Part shown: in pieces, positions 11,438 through 24,703 of the stretch
Layout of the letters: each line of letters opens with the position of its first letter
How positions within the stretch are numbered: position 1 is the first letter of the stretch
From: Gnetum montanum
Taxonomy: Eukaryota > Streptophyta > Gnetopsida > Gnetales > Gnetaceae
Assembly (NCBI GenBank): GCA_015680685.1
Contig: MNCI01014694.1
Coordinates: 687,326-751,325 of the forward strand
Direction of reading: 5' to 3'
DNA length: 64,000 nucleotides
Position numbers and translations under genes: made by a program
Notes under the pieces: model-generated
Databases searched by the model: none
What the model was told of the DNA's origin: nothing
What the model saw: only the letters and a program-made list of their open reading frames with translations

Positions 11438-14400
11438 ATCCTCTCCTGCACAAAAGAAGTAACGTCCTTGGAGCAAAGCCTAGGATGACTTTGAGAGTAT
11501 AGTCCAAGTGTGGATTTGGAACTCTATCAACTCTAGGAAATCCATCAACTCAACTAATGCCAAGCTTGAAGGAAGGTATCAATCCGAATACTTGATACGT
11601 CCTTCCATCCAAGGCCTTGCATGAAATGCAAAGAACACCTGGAGGAAACCCAAAAACTTTTCCTACTCTGTGACAAGTAGGAGAAGTTCAACTTAAAGGG
11701 TCAACTTCTCTAAGGCATCCCCTGGAGTCACCCCTTATTAGGTTTGGAGACTTATCTTCTTGTGTAGGCCCATACTTATGCAAGAAGATACTCTCTTCTT
11801 CCACAAGTATAGCCAAGTTCCTTCTTGAATGGCATCTTAGCATGCATCGATTTTCTTGATTTTTTTCATTGATTTTAAGGGCTCACTAGGGCCACTGACC
11901 ATGGTGATGGACTTGGGAACATAAAATCAAGAGGAAGAACATGCTCCAAAAGAGCCATGTATCCACAAGCAACTCAAGCTTGCCAGAACTCCATGTTCTG
12001 CTTCTCGCATCTGGACCCATGGGGTCTCACTAGTGTAACCATCTAAGTACTAAATCACTGTGTCTATACTGTGCATAGGTATTTTTCCACATCACATCTA
12101 TTAAAGCTAGTATGAAGGGAGTCAAGCATGTTATCCCTTCAAAACAAGATACAAGGGTAGATCTTTTGAGCTTAAGCTTGCCATCTATAGACACATTAGC
12201 ATCACAATCCTCATTTCATCATCTTACACTTGTCCATTTCCATAGCCAAAAGAGATCATCAACATCCTTTTGGATTGTCTAACATTGAGAATGCTTGTTC
12301 AAATGCTAGAACAAGTGGAGGATATGTTGAGTAGCCAACCCCAAGATAATCCTTCATACACACGTCTCATGTTAGCCACTACCACATCGTCCATTGCAAC
12401 CATAATGTCCCATTCATGGAAAAGGATCAACAACACCTGCACCTTACAAGCTATCCTTTGCACTCCAAGATATGGGATAAGCATCATTTTGTAACCACTT
12501 GGTCCAAGGAAGCATGTAGAATCACCTTTGAGGATAACCACAGTCATGAATTATCCAAGGAACATCTAGGTTTCCAAAATCTAAATTTTCTTGCTATGTT
12601 AGAACAACCACAACTCATGATCAACACCTTTCATTGGATTTTTGAACCCAAAGAAAAGATCCTCTTTAAAAGGTTTCTTCCATAGGTAAGCATAGCAACC
12701 AAGCTATACCTTACCCATAACACATGCCCAAGTACTCCACATAGCCAACACAATCGTATCATCAAACCACTCCGAGTTGAGGGAAGACATGGATTCACAA
12801 GTCTTACACACATTCAATTCTACCTTAAGAATAACTCAAGAAGTGAAAGAGTTCATCCCTCAATAATTTCATCAAGAGGGAGTTTGGTTTCATCATGGGA
12901 GATTTGGGTTTTCATTTCATACATCCCAGTCTATCCCAATTACAACAATTGTGGTGCACAAGGCTACACCACTACCTATTACCATTAGAGTCGAACAACA
13001 AAAGCAAGAGTCAAGAAGAACATTTTTCCCATAGGAGGACTAGGTCCTCAAGATAGTTTTACAAATAATGGGCTTTACTAACATCAACTACCAACTCAAA
13101 ACAATACACAACTCATCCTTAAAGGGTTTACAATAAGGATGGTCTACCAAGAAACCCAACATTGAAGTCCCTCTAAAGCTCCAAAAGCTAAGAGAGAGTA
13201 CATAAGATCATGCCTTATAAGAGAGAAGATATATACATTTAGGCTATATCAACAACATGGCCTCACAAGGAATATTCCATGAATTCCACCATGGTAGCAA
13301 CATTTTGTCTCTAAAAAAAAGCCCCAAGAATTCATGAACATGAAACCACTACTAGGAACAAGTCCCAAACATTAATTGCTTCTAGATCCCATCTAGGGAA
13401 CAAATGTATTCATACAACCTACATTATCATTTCAAGAATTGAAGAGGATATCCATTGGAATGGAGAATGACCCCTCATAGTACTAGAGAATCACCAAGTA
13501 ATAAAGTGCTTGGTCATGCTATCCCACTAAGAGGTTAGGACATTGACATAATTTAGCAATACACCAGAGAAATGGGACAATACCTTAGAGAGAGATGGTA
13601 TGATACATCAGGGTACACAAGAAATAGAGTACATGAGGGATATTGGGCAATACACCATAGCCTGTAAGGCACCATAAGTCTCAAGTCATGAAAGCACACC
13701 ATAGTCCACAATCACACTAATAAGTCCCAAGTCATGAGAGTGCATCATGTCCCTTAGAAGCACCAAAAGAAACTAGTCATGAGAGCATAGGCTCAAGTGT
13801 TTTCAAGGACATAAAAGTCCATCATGCAGAGCCACCAAGAGTAGACAACAATTTTTGTAATTTTTACATCATTTGTTCAAGGATGGAGCACCATCCTAAG
13901 GCTTGCACAACTACTTCAAGATTACATCCAGTCATGGAAGAGGGAGTATAGAAGTTGATACCCAAAACTCAACTCTACTCCATAGTTAGACATAGTAGCA
14001 TCATCTTGATTTGAATTGTAGTCTACCATTTCAATTCACATGGCCACCATGAACCATCCATTATCAAGATCAAGCTCATCAAACCAATTTGTTTGAATTT
14101 GAGGCTACATGCCCTCATCAATCACCTATGAATAAGATTTTTACCAATCCAAGAACCTAAGAGAAAGAGTTCCCAAAACTTATGTTGTCTCAATAACGTT
14201 CACCAAAGGACATACCATCATGACATGCCAATATCACCAAGAACACAAGGCATTAGTTCAAGAGCACCTTAGGCAAGGAGATGCTCTAGCCTGCTCATTA
14301 AAACACCATATCTCAACAAAGAGAATTTTCCATGGGGCTTCCAACAAAATTACACATTAGGGTACAAAGGCCAATTACAACATATACAGGAGGTGCTTCA

Positions 14401-16787
14401 AGAATGAGCACTAGGAAAACATCATACATCAAGCTTGGCCTTGTCACAAGGTGTGGCATAAGCCTACAATAGGAAGAGAACTAAATCACATAGGGCAATA
14501 ACATCTAGTACTTTTGTTTGCATAAACTGTCAAAACTAAGTACATTAGAAGGTTACATTACAATCTCACAAACTTGAGAATAGGAATACAATTTATGAGC
14601 ATAATACATGGCATTTGGAAATGCTACCTAGGCCTAGAAGGCTATAGGATAAACCACCTAAGCCCATCCTAAGCTGAAAGGTTTAGGCCACCAAGAGCAC
14701 TCCAAAGCTACACCATGCTATTCCAAGAAAAACCTATCTTTGTCTTTGCACAAAAATAAAAATTGATCATACTACACCCATTGCACAATTGTCTCTACAT
14801 GCACATGAACAATTATCACATCGAACCCACTGCACAACTTCCATTGAACAAAAATGAATTAGGAAATGAATTCAATGATCAAATAATGAGACACGGCAAC
14901 TGCGTATCAACTACTTGCCACTATGGGACCTCAAGGCATTGGCCACTTCTGGGCCATCAGTATTCGACATGGCTAGGGATACTATTCTATGCCATTTGCT
15001 AACCCAATATCCATAGGGTCTAGGATGAATCACTATCCTTTGTTAGTGCTCACCAAACACTAAGAGGCAAATAATTCATGATGTACCTGCTACTCTACCA
15101 TAGCAATGGTATTTATAAATCCACAACCCAATGTTGGTATTTTGAGACCAAATAACCAAGTCATGAAGGCCTTAAGAGCACACATCTTTTCCATAGACAT
15201 AGTGCTCACAGAATCAATTAAGGTAACCACTAGTTGCATCTTTGTACCTTTGGTACCTGCAAGATGAAGATAATAGCTCAAAAATAGAGAAGTTAGCTAG
15301 AACATGACTAGCACATGACTCTCATATACAATCATCAAGCATGATAATACAATAGAGAAATATTACTCTCAAAACATCATAAAGAGCAAGACCTCAGCAA
15401 CATGCATAAAGGTCAATCATGCAAAACATTGATGGATTAATTAGATACACTCACACAAAATAATTTACCATGAGGCACACCCATTAGAGAACTAGAACAC
15501 TCTCAAAATTCCAAGATTCACATACAACAAACATTCCCAACCATTGACACTGGTTCCCACCAGAATGAAAATCTCAACAAATTCATAAGAGGCATGGGCA
15601 ATAGAGAATCATTATCTCAACTAAGAAATAAGGAGGGAAACCATGGTCTAGCCAACAATAGGTCTTAAGAACACTCCAATTCTTGTTACGATGAGGAACA
15701 TCAAGGAGGATGCATCCATAAGAAAGACTCTCATCAAAAGAGGTGAGGTCTCAACAAGAACAAAAAATAGGATACCTACACTAGAAGGTCTCCAAATCAA
15801 AATGCCCAAAGAAATGTTACCAATCAAAGGAGTGATGCCAAAAAACCAAGGGCAACACAACTAGCCCAAACAAGGAAGCACAATACAAAAGAGGTCCACA
15901 ACAAGGGCAGAAATGCCTAAAGTACAAGAGGTTTTCAAAACAAGGATGATAATCATTTGGCCTTGGGATGGCAAAAATGGCCTCAAAATGCATCCTCAAC
16001 AATTCCAACAACAAGTCATCACACTGCATGGATCACAAAGCCTTGAATTATGAACGATAGACATGTTGAAAGTGACATGCATGCAGAATTTGAAAATGTA
16101 ACCAAGGAAGACACCCCTACAAAACTAAACAAACATACAATCAAAAACATGAACATACAAAGTCTATCAGAAATGGTCTTAATCCACCTAGAACAAGGCT
16201 CACCAAGAGCACATGTCCAAAGTGCCTTCATCTCAAGGTACCTGGGAACCAACATGTCCCAATTTGTAATTCCCATACCCACTCTATCTAGGATGAGTGG
16301 GAGTGCAAGGACACCACATCTAACATGATTCAATCAATGTTATCTTGATACATGTCATCTAGGTGAAAATCGAAGCAGAGACTAGGTCCAATTCATCCCA
16401 TATGAATCATTGGAGACTAGAGGTAAGAGCTCCTTAAGCAATAATAATTTATACGTTGTTAATAGAATACTCCTTTGCCATATCAAATAAAACCACAACT
16501 TGTCCAACCACAAATAAAAAAGTGAAGGACAATACCACAATGTAATCATATACATCTTCTTAGGAGAACAACATACATTAGTTTCTCACAATGTAACATT
16601 GGCCCCATAATGAAGAGTGTAAGAATCTTACCATAATGAAACTCTTCAAAGAACACATAGGAATATGATACTAGTTTACCTAGATATCAATATGAAAGGA
16701 CCATTAATAGAACAACCTTAATGGTGTAACACAACCAAAGGGAAAATGCATATCACAACACAATTACACAAATGCTTTGATACCATC
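11438..16787 (-). other. Non-coding interior of the LARD-like element
   Basis: About 5.35 kb between the LTRs. No retroelement protein motif, tRNA-like sequence or tandem array was seen. The plus strand is rich in CAA, CCA and ACC words, and the minus-strand frames are short. Confidence 0.6.
16774..16785 (-). promoter_or_regulatory. Primer-binding site, initiator tRNA-Met type
   Basis: On the minus strand it reads TGGTATCAAAGC, one base from the common plant initiator-methionine primer site TGGTATCAGAGC. It lies two bases from the right LTR and sets the element orientation as minus. Confidence 0.75.
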
Positions 16788-17367
16788 TGTAGTAATGTTG
16801 CCTTGACGTTGTCTGGCATCCCAAGGAATTCACTAAGATCCAATGGATCTAGGGTAGAAGACCTAGGAAATATGCCTCTAACAAGTAAGCAAACTAAGAG
16901 AGGATGCAAGTAGTAACACAACTTATTAATATATATATATGAGAATGCACCTCAATAAGAATGACTAACTCCAAATGAGGAAATTACAAAAAAGTACACA
17001 AGAAACCCTATAGACAACATCAATAGTAGAGGAACGATACATCTACTAAGGGGCGGTTCATCCCCGAACCCCTCATGATCTGGTATAAGGTTTAGCTTAG
17101 CACTGCACCAAACGTATCTAGTCCTAGCTACCTACATATTTGCAACTATCATAGAATTAGGGCCATGTAGTTCTCCAAGTGAGGATAATATGAAGAGAAC
17201 TTAGAGAGAGTTGCAACATGAGGGTGCCTTGTTACTAGCTTGGTACCACCAAGCTAGGATGGGTTTTCTAACACTTGAGAGCCACCCAAGGATGCCTTAG
17301 AGTGTTCCATGACCCTCTAACCATGGGAAGAGCCTAAGAGAACCACTATCTTAAGACATCTCTCATA
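16788..17367 (-). repeat. 5' LTR of the nested LARD-like element
   Basis: 580 bp, diverged from the 564-bp partner. In element orientation it starts TGAGAGATGTC (after a mutated TA) and ends CAACATTACTACA. Substitutions are mostly transitions. Confidence 0.85.
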
Positions 17368-17372
17368 AAGGA
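17368..17372 (+). repeat. Target-site duplication AAGGA (right copy)
   Basis: Second copy of the duplication at 10869-10873, followed immediately by the continuation of the RT frame. Confidence 0.85.
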
Positions 17373-20277
17373 TGAATTTCTTTTACCTATTATTGATTAA
17401 CTTATCAATACTACAGCTGGACATTCCTTGTTGTCCTTTATGGATGGATTCTTGGGATACAAAAAATTAGGATAGACCAAAGCATCAACTTAGCATAGCA
17501 TTTATGACCCCATGGGGTACTTTTTGTTATACCATGATGGCCTTTGGCCTTAAGAATGTTAGAGCAACATAGTAGAGAGTCATGACCTATATCTTTAGTG
17601 ATTACATGTTAGGCTTGCTTAATGATTATGTAGATGACATAGTTGTGAAGTCTAAAATAGCCAATGTGCATGCCAATGATCTAGACCTTGTGCTTAAATG
17701 ATGCCTCAAAAATGAGCTTAGGCTTAATCCTAAGAAGTGTGTCTTTGGCGTTAAGATTGGTAAGATGCTTGGCTTTGTAGTCTCTAAGGTAGGGATACAT
17801 GTAGATCCTGATAAGGTTCAGGCAATATCCAAATTGGTAGCACCTATCAACCTTAAAAAGCTTTAGGGATTACAAGGTAGGCTACAACTTATTCATAGGT
17901 TTATTGCTAGGCTTATGGTTAAGTTATAGCACATGCACCACTTGCTTAAGAAATGAGTTTACTATGAGTGGATGGCTTAATGCCAAGAAATCTTTGTAAA
18001 TATTAAGTAAGAATTAACACAGCTACCTATAACCTATCCTTTGTAAGAAGGAAAATTATTTTACGTTTATCTTGCCATTTATGATACATCCATTGCCTCT
18101 CTACTTTGTCAAAAACATGATGACAAAGTAGAAATGTCTATATACTACCTTAGCCATGCATTAGTAGCCCATGAGACCTGATACATTGAAGTTGAGAAGC
18201 ATTGTTTAGCACTAGTCTTCTCTTTGAAGAAATGGAGACACTACTTATTTAAAAGCCAAGTCAACATAATTTGCAAGGACAACATACTCAGAGCCATAAT
18301 GACCAGCATCTATGAAAGTAGTCGTATAACCTAATGGAAAGCCATAACTATAGAGTTCAACCTCCATGATGTCTCTCAATCCTTAACAAAAGGTCAAGCT
18401 ATAGCCATACAACTCACATTTTCACCTATTGATGACCAAGAAACCATAGATCCTAAGTTCCCTAATGAACACATTAACATAGTTAGCCAAGTGCCTAAGG
18501 GTTATGAGGTAGTCATGAACTTTGATGGAGCTTTAACCACCCATGGGGCCAGTGCTACTGCCATCATAACATTCCCATCTAGGGAAATCGAACCCTTTGC
18601 CTATTATTTTGGATTCCCATGTACCAACAACATAGCAGAATATGAGGGCTTGATTAGAGGAATGACAATAGCTTGTGACCTAGGAATTAGATGCCTAGCC
18701 ATCAAAGGTGATTCACAACTAGTGGTTAATCAAGTAACCAAAGTCTATGCATGCAAAGCTAAACACTTACAACCTTATTGTGACCTAGGAAAGTAATTAT
18801 TAGAAAAATTCATAGATGTTGATATCCAACACATACCTTGGAATGAAAACGCCATAGTTGATGCAATTGCAACATTAGCCCTTAGTGTGATGCTAGATGT
18901 GTTTAGAAAGTTACCCACCTTAATTGTGGACTGCGCTACTTCCATCGCATAGAACATTGAGGATACCTTTGTGGCTATCATTCATACTTCTCCTTCTAAG
19001 GAGTGGTATGATGATGTAAAATTTTACCTTATGCATGGTAAATCCTCATAGGGCTTGACTACTTCTCAGAAGGATGCCATATGTAAGTGGTTGAAGCAAT
19101 ATGTCATCGTAGGTGATAATACATTATGTTGATAGTCCTATGATGGCATACTTCTAAAGTGATTAGGTAAAACTAAAGCTAGAATAGTCCTAGAGGAGGT
19201 TCATGAGGGTGTTTGTGATGGACATATAGGACCTGGAGCCATGGCTGCTAAGATTAGATAGTTAGGCTACTATTGGCCCCATATGGAAAATGACTACTTG
19301 TAAAAGGTTAAGCGATGTGACACATGCCAATGATATAGCAACCTGAAATAAGTATCACCAATTGAGTTGCATGCAACCCATATAACATGGCCATTTCAAT
19401 GATGGGGGTTGGATATCATTGGATCCATAACACCTAAATCTATCACAAGGCATAACTTCATCATCACTGCAACTGGATACTTTACCAAGTGGATTGAAGT
19501 TATTTCCCTAAGGAAGACCACATATGAACAAGTTTGCAAGTTTATCTTAGACAACATTATAGCTCATTTTGGCATACCCATGATCATAGTTGCAAACAAT
19601 GGACCTCAATTTAGTAGCCAAGAAACCAAGGATTTTTTTCACAACGTAAGCATTAAGCATTCTTTATCGTCGCCTTACTACCCTCAAGCAAATGGACAAA
19701 CAGAAGTGAGCAATAAGGCCATCATCAATTTGCTTAAGAAGATGCTTAACAATAGCAAGCGGAAGTGGCATGAGTAGCTTATCCATGCACTATGGGCATA
19801 TAGAACAACCTATCACATGACAACTGACATGGTCCCTTATAGCCTTGTTTATGGTTCTGAAGCTGTTTTACCTCTTGAATTATAGGTACCATCACTTTGA
19901 GTAGTCTTGACTAACTTCTCATCAATGACAAGCAAAATAGGGAGTTGTGAACAACACTAGATTTTATGGAGGAGTGCCATATGTAAGCGCTTTCTCACAT
20001 AGAACACTATTAAGAGAGGCAGAAGCAACAACATCATTATAACTTGACCATGCGCAGGATCAAGGAGGGGGACCTCATCCTCAAGGACATTTATGAGCAT
20101 GAGAAAAAATTCTCAACCAACTAAGAATGAACATTCCTTGTCACTAGAGCCTATAGAAATGGAGCATTCAAAATAGATGACATGGATGGAAATGAGCTAG
20201 CCAATTTGGTCAATCATTTCTATTTGAAGCCATACTACATGTAGTCGATAGATCATCAACATGTAAGCTTGCTTTCA

Positions 20278-20372
20278 ATAGTCCACTATGATCTTAAACT
20301 TGCAACATAGTCTGCCAGGGCCTTAAACTAGTATCATAGCCCATCATGGCCTTAAATTAGCAACATTGGTGA
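20278..20372 (+). repeat. Motif array A3 after pol of element A
   Basis: Three units (TCCACTATGATCTTAAACTT, GGGCCTTAAACTAG, TGGCCTTAAATTAGCA) start about 35 bp after the pol stop. Counterparts follow pol in B (37759-38062) and D (48655-48955). Confidence 0.7.
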
Positions 20373-20419
20373 CTTGGATATCTTGATTCTTATGTGGCCT
20401 CTATGCATTGTAACATTAT

Positions 20420-20495
20420 AATATGCAGTGGTGTTTTGTATTGTTTGTCGGTGTCTCTAGGGTCAATCCTCCATACACCAACAAAGAGGGGCCAT
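20420..20495 (+). promoter_or_regulatory. Conserved pre-PPT block and polypurine tract of element A
   Basis: TGGTGTTTTGTATT is followed by CAACAAAGAGGGGCCAT. The same roughly 75-bp block precedes the 3' LTR in B and D (minus). The purine tract AAAGAGGGGCCAT (20483-20495) primes plus-strand DNA synthesis and directly abuts the LTR. Confidence 0.75.
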
Positions 20496-22123
20496 TCAAA
20501 CACAACAAAATATTACATGTTATAATCAATCTTCATCATGGAGCTTCCACCCCATGGAACCCAAGGAAAAATTTCATTGTAAATATGAAAATTGTAACCA
20601 CCAATGGGCAATTTCACATAATTTATACTTGTGGGGCTGAAAAACACCTCATAAGTGATCAAAGCTTCATTCTCCAAGTGAAAAAAGTCACCTACTGTCT
20701 ATATTTGGGCTTGGGGGGCTTAAAAATGCCTTTTAGAATACCAAAAAAGGTGATTTGATGGGTATTATAGGGGGTAGAAATTTTTCTACGTTGGAAATGC
20801 ATGCAAGGGGTAGATATCACCTACCCATAGCATGGAAGGATGAGGGGTTTGAAAACTTTTCCCCCTTCAACGTGGAGACCAAAGGCACATTTTGGAAACT
20901 CTTCCCCCAAACCAGAAAGTTTTCCCCTATCTTGGAAACTTTTCCCCCAGCTTGGAAACTTTCCCCCCTAGCTTGGAAAGTTCCCTCTCCTTCCTTCCCT
21001 CCCCCCCCTAGGATAGAAAATTCAAACCCCCAACATGGAAGCCATAAGAAGCAAAATTTATCAAGTTATGCACTTCAATGTTGACCAGCCACTTCAACAA
21101 ACATGGTGGAGAGGTAAGCATGGAAGATTCATCTTCAGTGTGGAAGGGGTTCCCAAGTTACTATTTTTAGTAAATGAAATGGCCATGGGGGGAAGTACTC
21201 AATACTTTTAGTAATCCCCCCCATCTCCAACACCCCCCCCCCCACACCAAAAAAAATACAATAGATGCCCATTTCATCTAAATTTGGCAGCCAATTTGTA
21301 GCAAAATTAATCAAATTTGCAGCCATTTTTCAGCCCAATCATAACCAATTTGCAGCCGCAATCATGGTCCAAAAAACTCTCTAAAAGTCAAACTCTAACA
21401 CTATTTACAAGTTTAGCATTATTCAAGAATTCTAAGAAAAAGGAGAGCAATTGGTTTCCAATTCTAGAATTTTTCAACAAGCTTCACATTTTTGATAAGG
21501 TTCAAGAGGTTTTAACAAAAAGAAGATCAATTGGTTCCTACTTTTTGACAAGCTCCAACAATTGTTTTTAGCAATTGGCGCATACACAACTTCATGACTG
21601 GGGCATTTTCAAGCACTCAAGAGTTCTTGTAAGTTTTCATACTTACAGTCTCTTGCACCCCATCATGGAAGCATTGAGGCCTTAAGACTTGGTAGATCCA
21701 AGGTTGTAGCAGTGAAGGAAGGTCCTATAGCATCAAGAGTGGCTTGGCACCTAGATTGCGGTGTAGATCATCTTGGCTTCAATGGGATTTGAACTCTTGT
21801 ATAAGTGGATCCCCTTTTTTTGCTTATCTAGGTATCATTTTTTAGACACATTTCTCTAACTTATTCTTTATTATCTTCTCAATAAAGTTTTAAGTTTTGA
21901 GTTTTGTGTTCAATAGAATTAAATTTATTATTTGTGCATTATTCAAATTTGTTCATATTTCCACATTTTTCATTTCTCATAAGTCCCTAGTTGATCTACC
22001 AGATTGGCCAGGGTGCCTTGAATCCCATTTTCATTGTGAAGGCCCTAGGGGGTTTGAGGTTGAGGAACTACCTACATCGAGGATCCTTAGTTCTTGTTCT
22101 AGCAATCAAGATTTTCAGTCATA
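20496..22123 (+). repeat. 3' LTR of element A
   Basis: Starts directly after the PPT, with the terminal TG changed to TC. The end aligns with the other family LTRs through CTAGTTGATCTACCAGATTG and CAGGGTGCC and terminates near TTTTCAGTCATA. Inside are repeated TTGGAAACTTTTCCCC words (20810-21010) and long C and G runs, related to the TGGAAG/AAGGGGG words of the 6700-9560 array. No LTR partner is in the window. Confidence 0.75.
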
Positions 22124-22514
22124 AAACTCCTTTATCCTCAAATCAATTACCATCAACTTCATAAATATAGGGTGAAATTCTAGCCTAGCCATAGCAACGT
22201 AACACCACCAAGGTTATTAACTTACAACCAACTCCTTGGTCGAGTGGTTCAGAAAACAAATCTTGAAAAAGACCATTCTTCCAAATTAATAGTCTTACAA
22301 AGCCCTCATAGACATATGAGGCTGATAGCATTACTTCTCCCTCATCCTCTACATTTGCATTATTTGAGAACCCTTCAAAACAAATGCCTTCCCAAGTGCA
22401 TATTATGATGCTGACCCATGTAGTCATGGATTGGATTAAGGTTGGCCATCTTCCTAGGAAAAGAACTAATCTTGGGAGTCTCCTAATCTATTTGCAAATC
22501 ATTGGGAATGAGCC
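22124..22514 (+). pseudogene. Element C remnant, left part (start of protease region)
   Basis: The last stretch (about 22430-22514) encodes the leader of a retroviral-type protease and breaks off at GNEPC. After removing element B and one duplication copy, the frame continues at 41760 into LELGSSVNL, the protease active-site region with a Gly-Ser-Ser form. The first 300 bases have no clear match and may be gag-derived. This is a different gypsy lineage from A, B, D and E. Confidence 0.6.
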
Positions 22515-22519
22515 ATGCA
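22515..22519 (+). repeat. Target-site duplication ATGCA (left) of element B
   Basis: Identical to 41755-41759 and immediately before the TG of LTR5. Confidence 0.9.
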
Positions 22520-24698
22520 TGAAACACCATAAATTTTGGGACTCTCATGATTCAGCAGTCCTAGACATTAGGCAAAGATCTCCACAAGCATGATGTCACG
22601 ATGGACGGTGCAGACAACATGGCACCCCAGAAGTCCTAATGCTTGCAATGTTGCTTCTGAGCTTACCTGTCAACCTTTGCAGCACAGTCAATGTGGCACC
22701 CAGTGAAAGAGGCACCAAGGGTAGATTGTATAGTTTGGAAAATTTTCTATCTCCTGAGTTGACAGGTTTGCTACACCCTCTAGCCTGCCTAGCTTGACAC
22801 TTGACCTGGCTAACGATCTACCCAGGGACCATGCTAGGAGCTGCCAAAAGTGTTTAGGATGAGCAAAATAGTTCAACAAGTTTTCTAACTATGAGACATG
22901 CTATGCTACATAGCATGACAAGCCTTGGGAAGATTGATTGGCCACAAAAGATGTAGATTGGCAATGACTTAGTCTCCCAAGATATCTATCCCACTTTATC
23001 CTTGATGCACGAGCAACATAACGCAATGAAATGTGGCAAGTTTTATCAAGAATCCTCTTCATTTGAGTGCTACGCTGTGCTATGCTATGCAACATAGCAC
23101 AACATAGCAGATATGTACTCTGACAGTACTCCTATTCAGATGGCTCTGATGGAGTAAGCATATTTTTCCATGCTTTAACCATCAAACAGGTTTGCTCTAC
23201 TAACATGTTAGGACATGATCATCATTTCATGACAAAATTTTTGCAAAGTAGATTAGAATTTGGGCCAAATTGGGTGCTACGCTGTGCTACGCTACATGGC
23301 ATAACATAGTGTAGTAGGGACAGAATGCACGAAGGTCCTCTACTAAGTGGTTCTAGCAAGAGAATTGCACTTGGCCACACTATGGCCTCCAAGACTACCT
23401 ATTCCACTTCATCCTCAGGCCTCAAGCAAAGTTTCTTGATAAAGCATTGCAAATTAGACAGGAATTCATGTGACAATGGCTGCTAGTCTATGCTACTCTA
23501 AGAACATAAAGAACCAAAGCATCCCAAGGATGAACTCAGTAGGTCCAAAGACCTTTCAGCATGAAAGACAGGGTTGCAGTTGCTTGCCTAGCTAGGCCTC
23601 AAATAGGTATTCTTAGCTTTCGGGCAAGATTTCTTTCAAGACTGGTGGCTATGCTACGCTACGCAGCATAGCACATCGTAGCATGTGGGTGTTTACACTA
23701 TGCTAATATGCTGGGCAACGTAAATAGCGTAACACTCACATGAAAGTCCCAAGATATCTTCGGTTGGCTCTAGAACTTGTTGGCAATGGTTACTTTCATC
23801 CTGGCACATCTTCAAAGGACAAAATCAGCAAGCTTGATTTGTTTTGAACCCCTTAACTATCCCCAAAGTTGTCCCTATGCTTGACCTTGCTTGCTAGATC
23901 AAGGAAGACGTAGTCCTAGAGCACAAGCTCTACTTTGCATTCACTATTGACAATCCTTGTAACAAACATGGCAGCTCACTGGACTCTGGCACATGCATCT
24001 TGAATGGTATGGTAATAGCATAGTAGGTTTCACATCCAGCATTACACAGCAGCATGGCATAGTCACGTTTGCACTTTGTGGGACCCAGGACACATGGCAT
24101 CCAAACCATGTTTTTCTCTTGCACTTGATCCTATAAATACCCTAGTGAACAAAGTTCAAGGGGTTGGCTTTTGGCATTTTTAGCATGGTTGGATTTTGGC
24201 ATTATTGGCTTTGGAGATTGGCATTTTGGCTCCCTAGTGATTAGCTTTGGTAAGGAGACTAGTAAGTAGAAGGTTCCTGTTAGCAAGCTGTTGATAGCAG
24301 TTCAAGGAGCTATGACCATACTGCTTTGTTGCAAGCTATGCCTGTCCACAATGCATATTAGTTGTACATCTTCAACTAAGCAAAGATCAAATTCCTCGAT
24401 CTTGGGATGGTGCACTTTCTTACTCAAGCCTACTTTATTTTTTTTTCTATTATCATATTTTGCATTATTCTCCTTTGGTTTGCACTTGTTGCTCCTCGCT
24501 CAACTTGCACATAACATCTTTAAAACAAACATTTACGGAAGGTTATTGTACACCTATTAAGTTCCTATTTGATCGATCAAGCCGTTCAAGGTGCCCCATT
24601 TTTGTTTACTCTAGCGTGGCCCTTACATGGATCTAGGGTTAGGTTGTATGCTCGGTCACCTCTCGGTGTTCCAGCCACCAACTTTTTTGATTGTTATA
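22520..24698 (+). repeat. 5' LTR of element B
   Basis: 2179 bp, starts TGAAACACCATAAATTTTGG and ends TTGTTATA (mutated from TTGCTACA). It is rich in short palindromic words built from CTACGCTATG and CGTAGCATAG (22900-23110, 23270-23320, 23650-23730). The 3' third matches the end of the A, D and E LTRs. Confidence 0.92.
24132..24140 (+). promoter_or_regulatory. TATA box of element B 5' LTR
   Basis: TATAAATAC, conserved in LTR3 (41131-41139) and at the corresponding site of the D LTR (minus strand, 46624-46616). E has TATAAAAA. It is the likely core promoter for the genomic RNA. Confidence 0.65.
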
Positions 24699-24703
24699 GT
24701 TCT

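Larger units (their letters stand above)
10874..17367 (-). mobile_element. Nested LTR element without recognisable coding capacity (LARD-like), 6494 bp
   Basis: It is bounded by direct LTRs (10874-11437 and 16788-17367) and flanked by the 5-bp duplication AAGGA. The primer-binding site lies next to the right LTR and the purine tract next to the left one, so it is inserted antisense to element A. I searched both strands of the 5.35-kb interior by eye for gag, protease, RT, RNase H and integrase motifs and found none; open frames are short and look random. This fits a non-autonomous large retrotransposon derivative mobilised by another element. Terminal CA bases are partly mutated to TA or CG, so it is old. 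Confidence 0.8.
10243..20244 (+). pseudogene. pol: pol of element A (RT, RNase H, second RNase H, integrase), interrupted
   Basis: The frame runs 10243-10868, is broken by the 6.5-kb insertion, and resumes at 17373-20244. Before the insertion: FAWSYEDM, VVVAKKNGSI and CIDF.DLNKATIK, the RT N-terminal motifs. After it: RT core with YVDD at 17627-17638, RT-linked RNase H (about 18060-18400), a second RNase H at 18491-18796 (FDGA, NNIAEYEGLIRG, GDSQLVVNQV), the integrase zinc-binding region (about 19200-19340) and the catalytic core (WGLDIIG, 19409 on). The second catalytic Asp of integrase is Asn (VANNGPQF, 19595-19597). The C-terminus ends LKPYYM. Many TAG stops and frameshifts, especially 17400-18000, make it a pseudogene. 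Two RNases H place it in the Tat/Ogre group. Confidence 0.85.
1..22123 (+). mobile_element. Element A: Tat/Ogre-like Ty3/gypsy LTR retrotransposon, left end outside window
   Basis: The visible order is end of gag-pro (2-322), motif array (508-710), antisense gene (984-6185, minus), hairpin-rich spacer (6700-9560), motif array (9945-10050), pol (10243-20244, split by an insertion), motif array (20278-20372), PPT (20483-20495) and 3' LTR (20496-22123). The 5' LTR and most of gag lie left of the window. The order matches elements B, D and E. It is the most decayed family member here: pol has stops and frameshifts, and the last LTR bases are mutated. Its right neighbour is a remnant of element C, so A probably inserted into C, but the other junction is not visible. 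Confidence 0.85.

Noticed and set aside
12270-16333. Several open frames of 60-104 codons within the nested LTR element
   Set aside because: None shows gag, RT, RNase H or integrase motifs; both strands are open at similar lengths, as expected by chance.
24291-24560. 89-codon frame in the B LTR5
   Set aside because: It lies in the R-U5 part of the LTR. The LTR3 copy has similar frames only because the DNA is duplicated; hydrophobic T-rich content explains the open frame.
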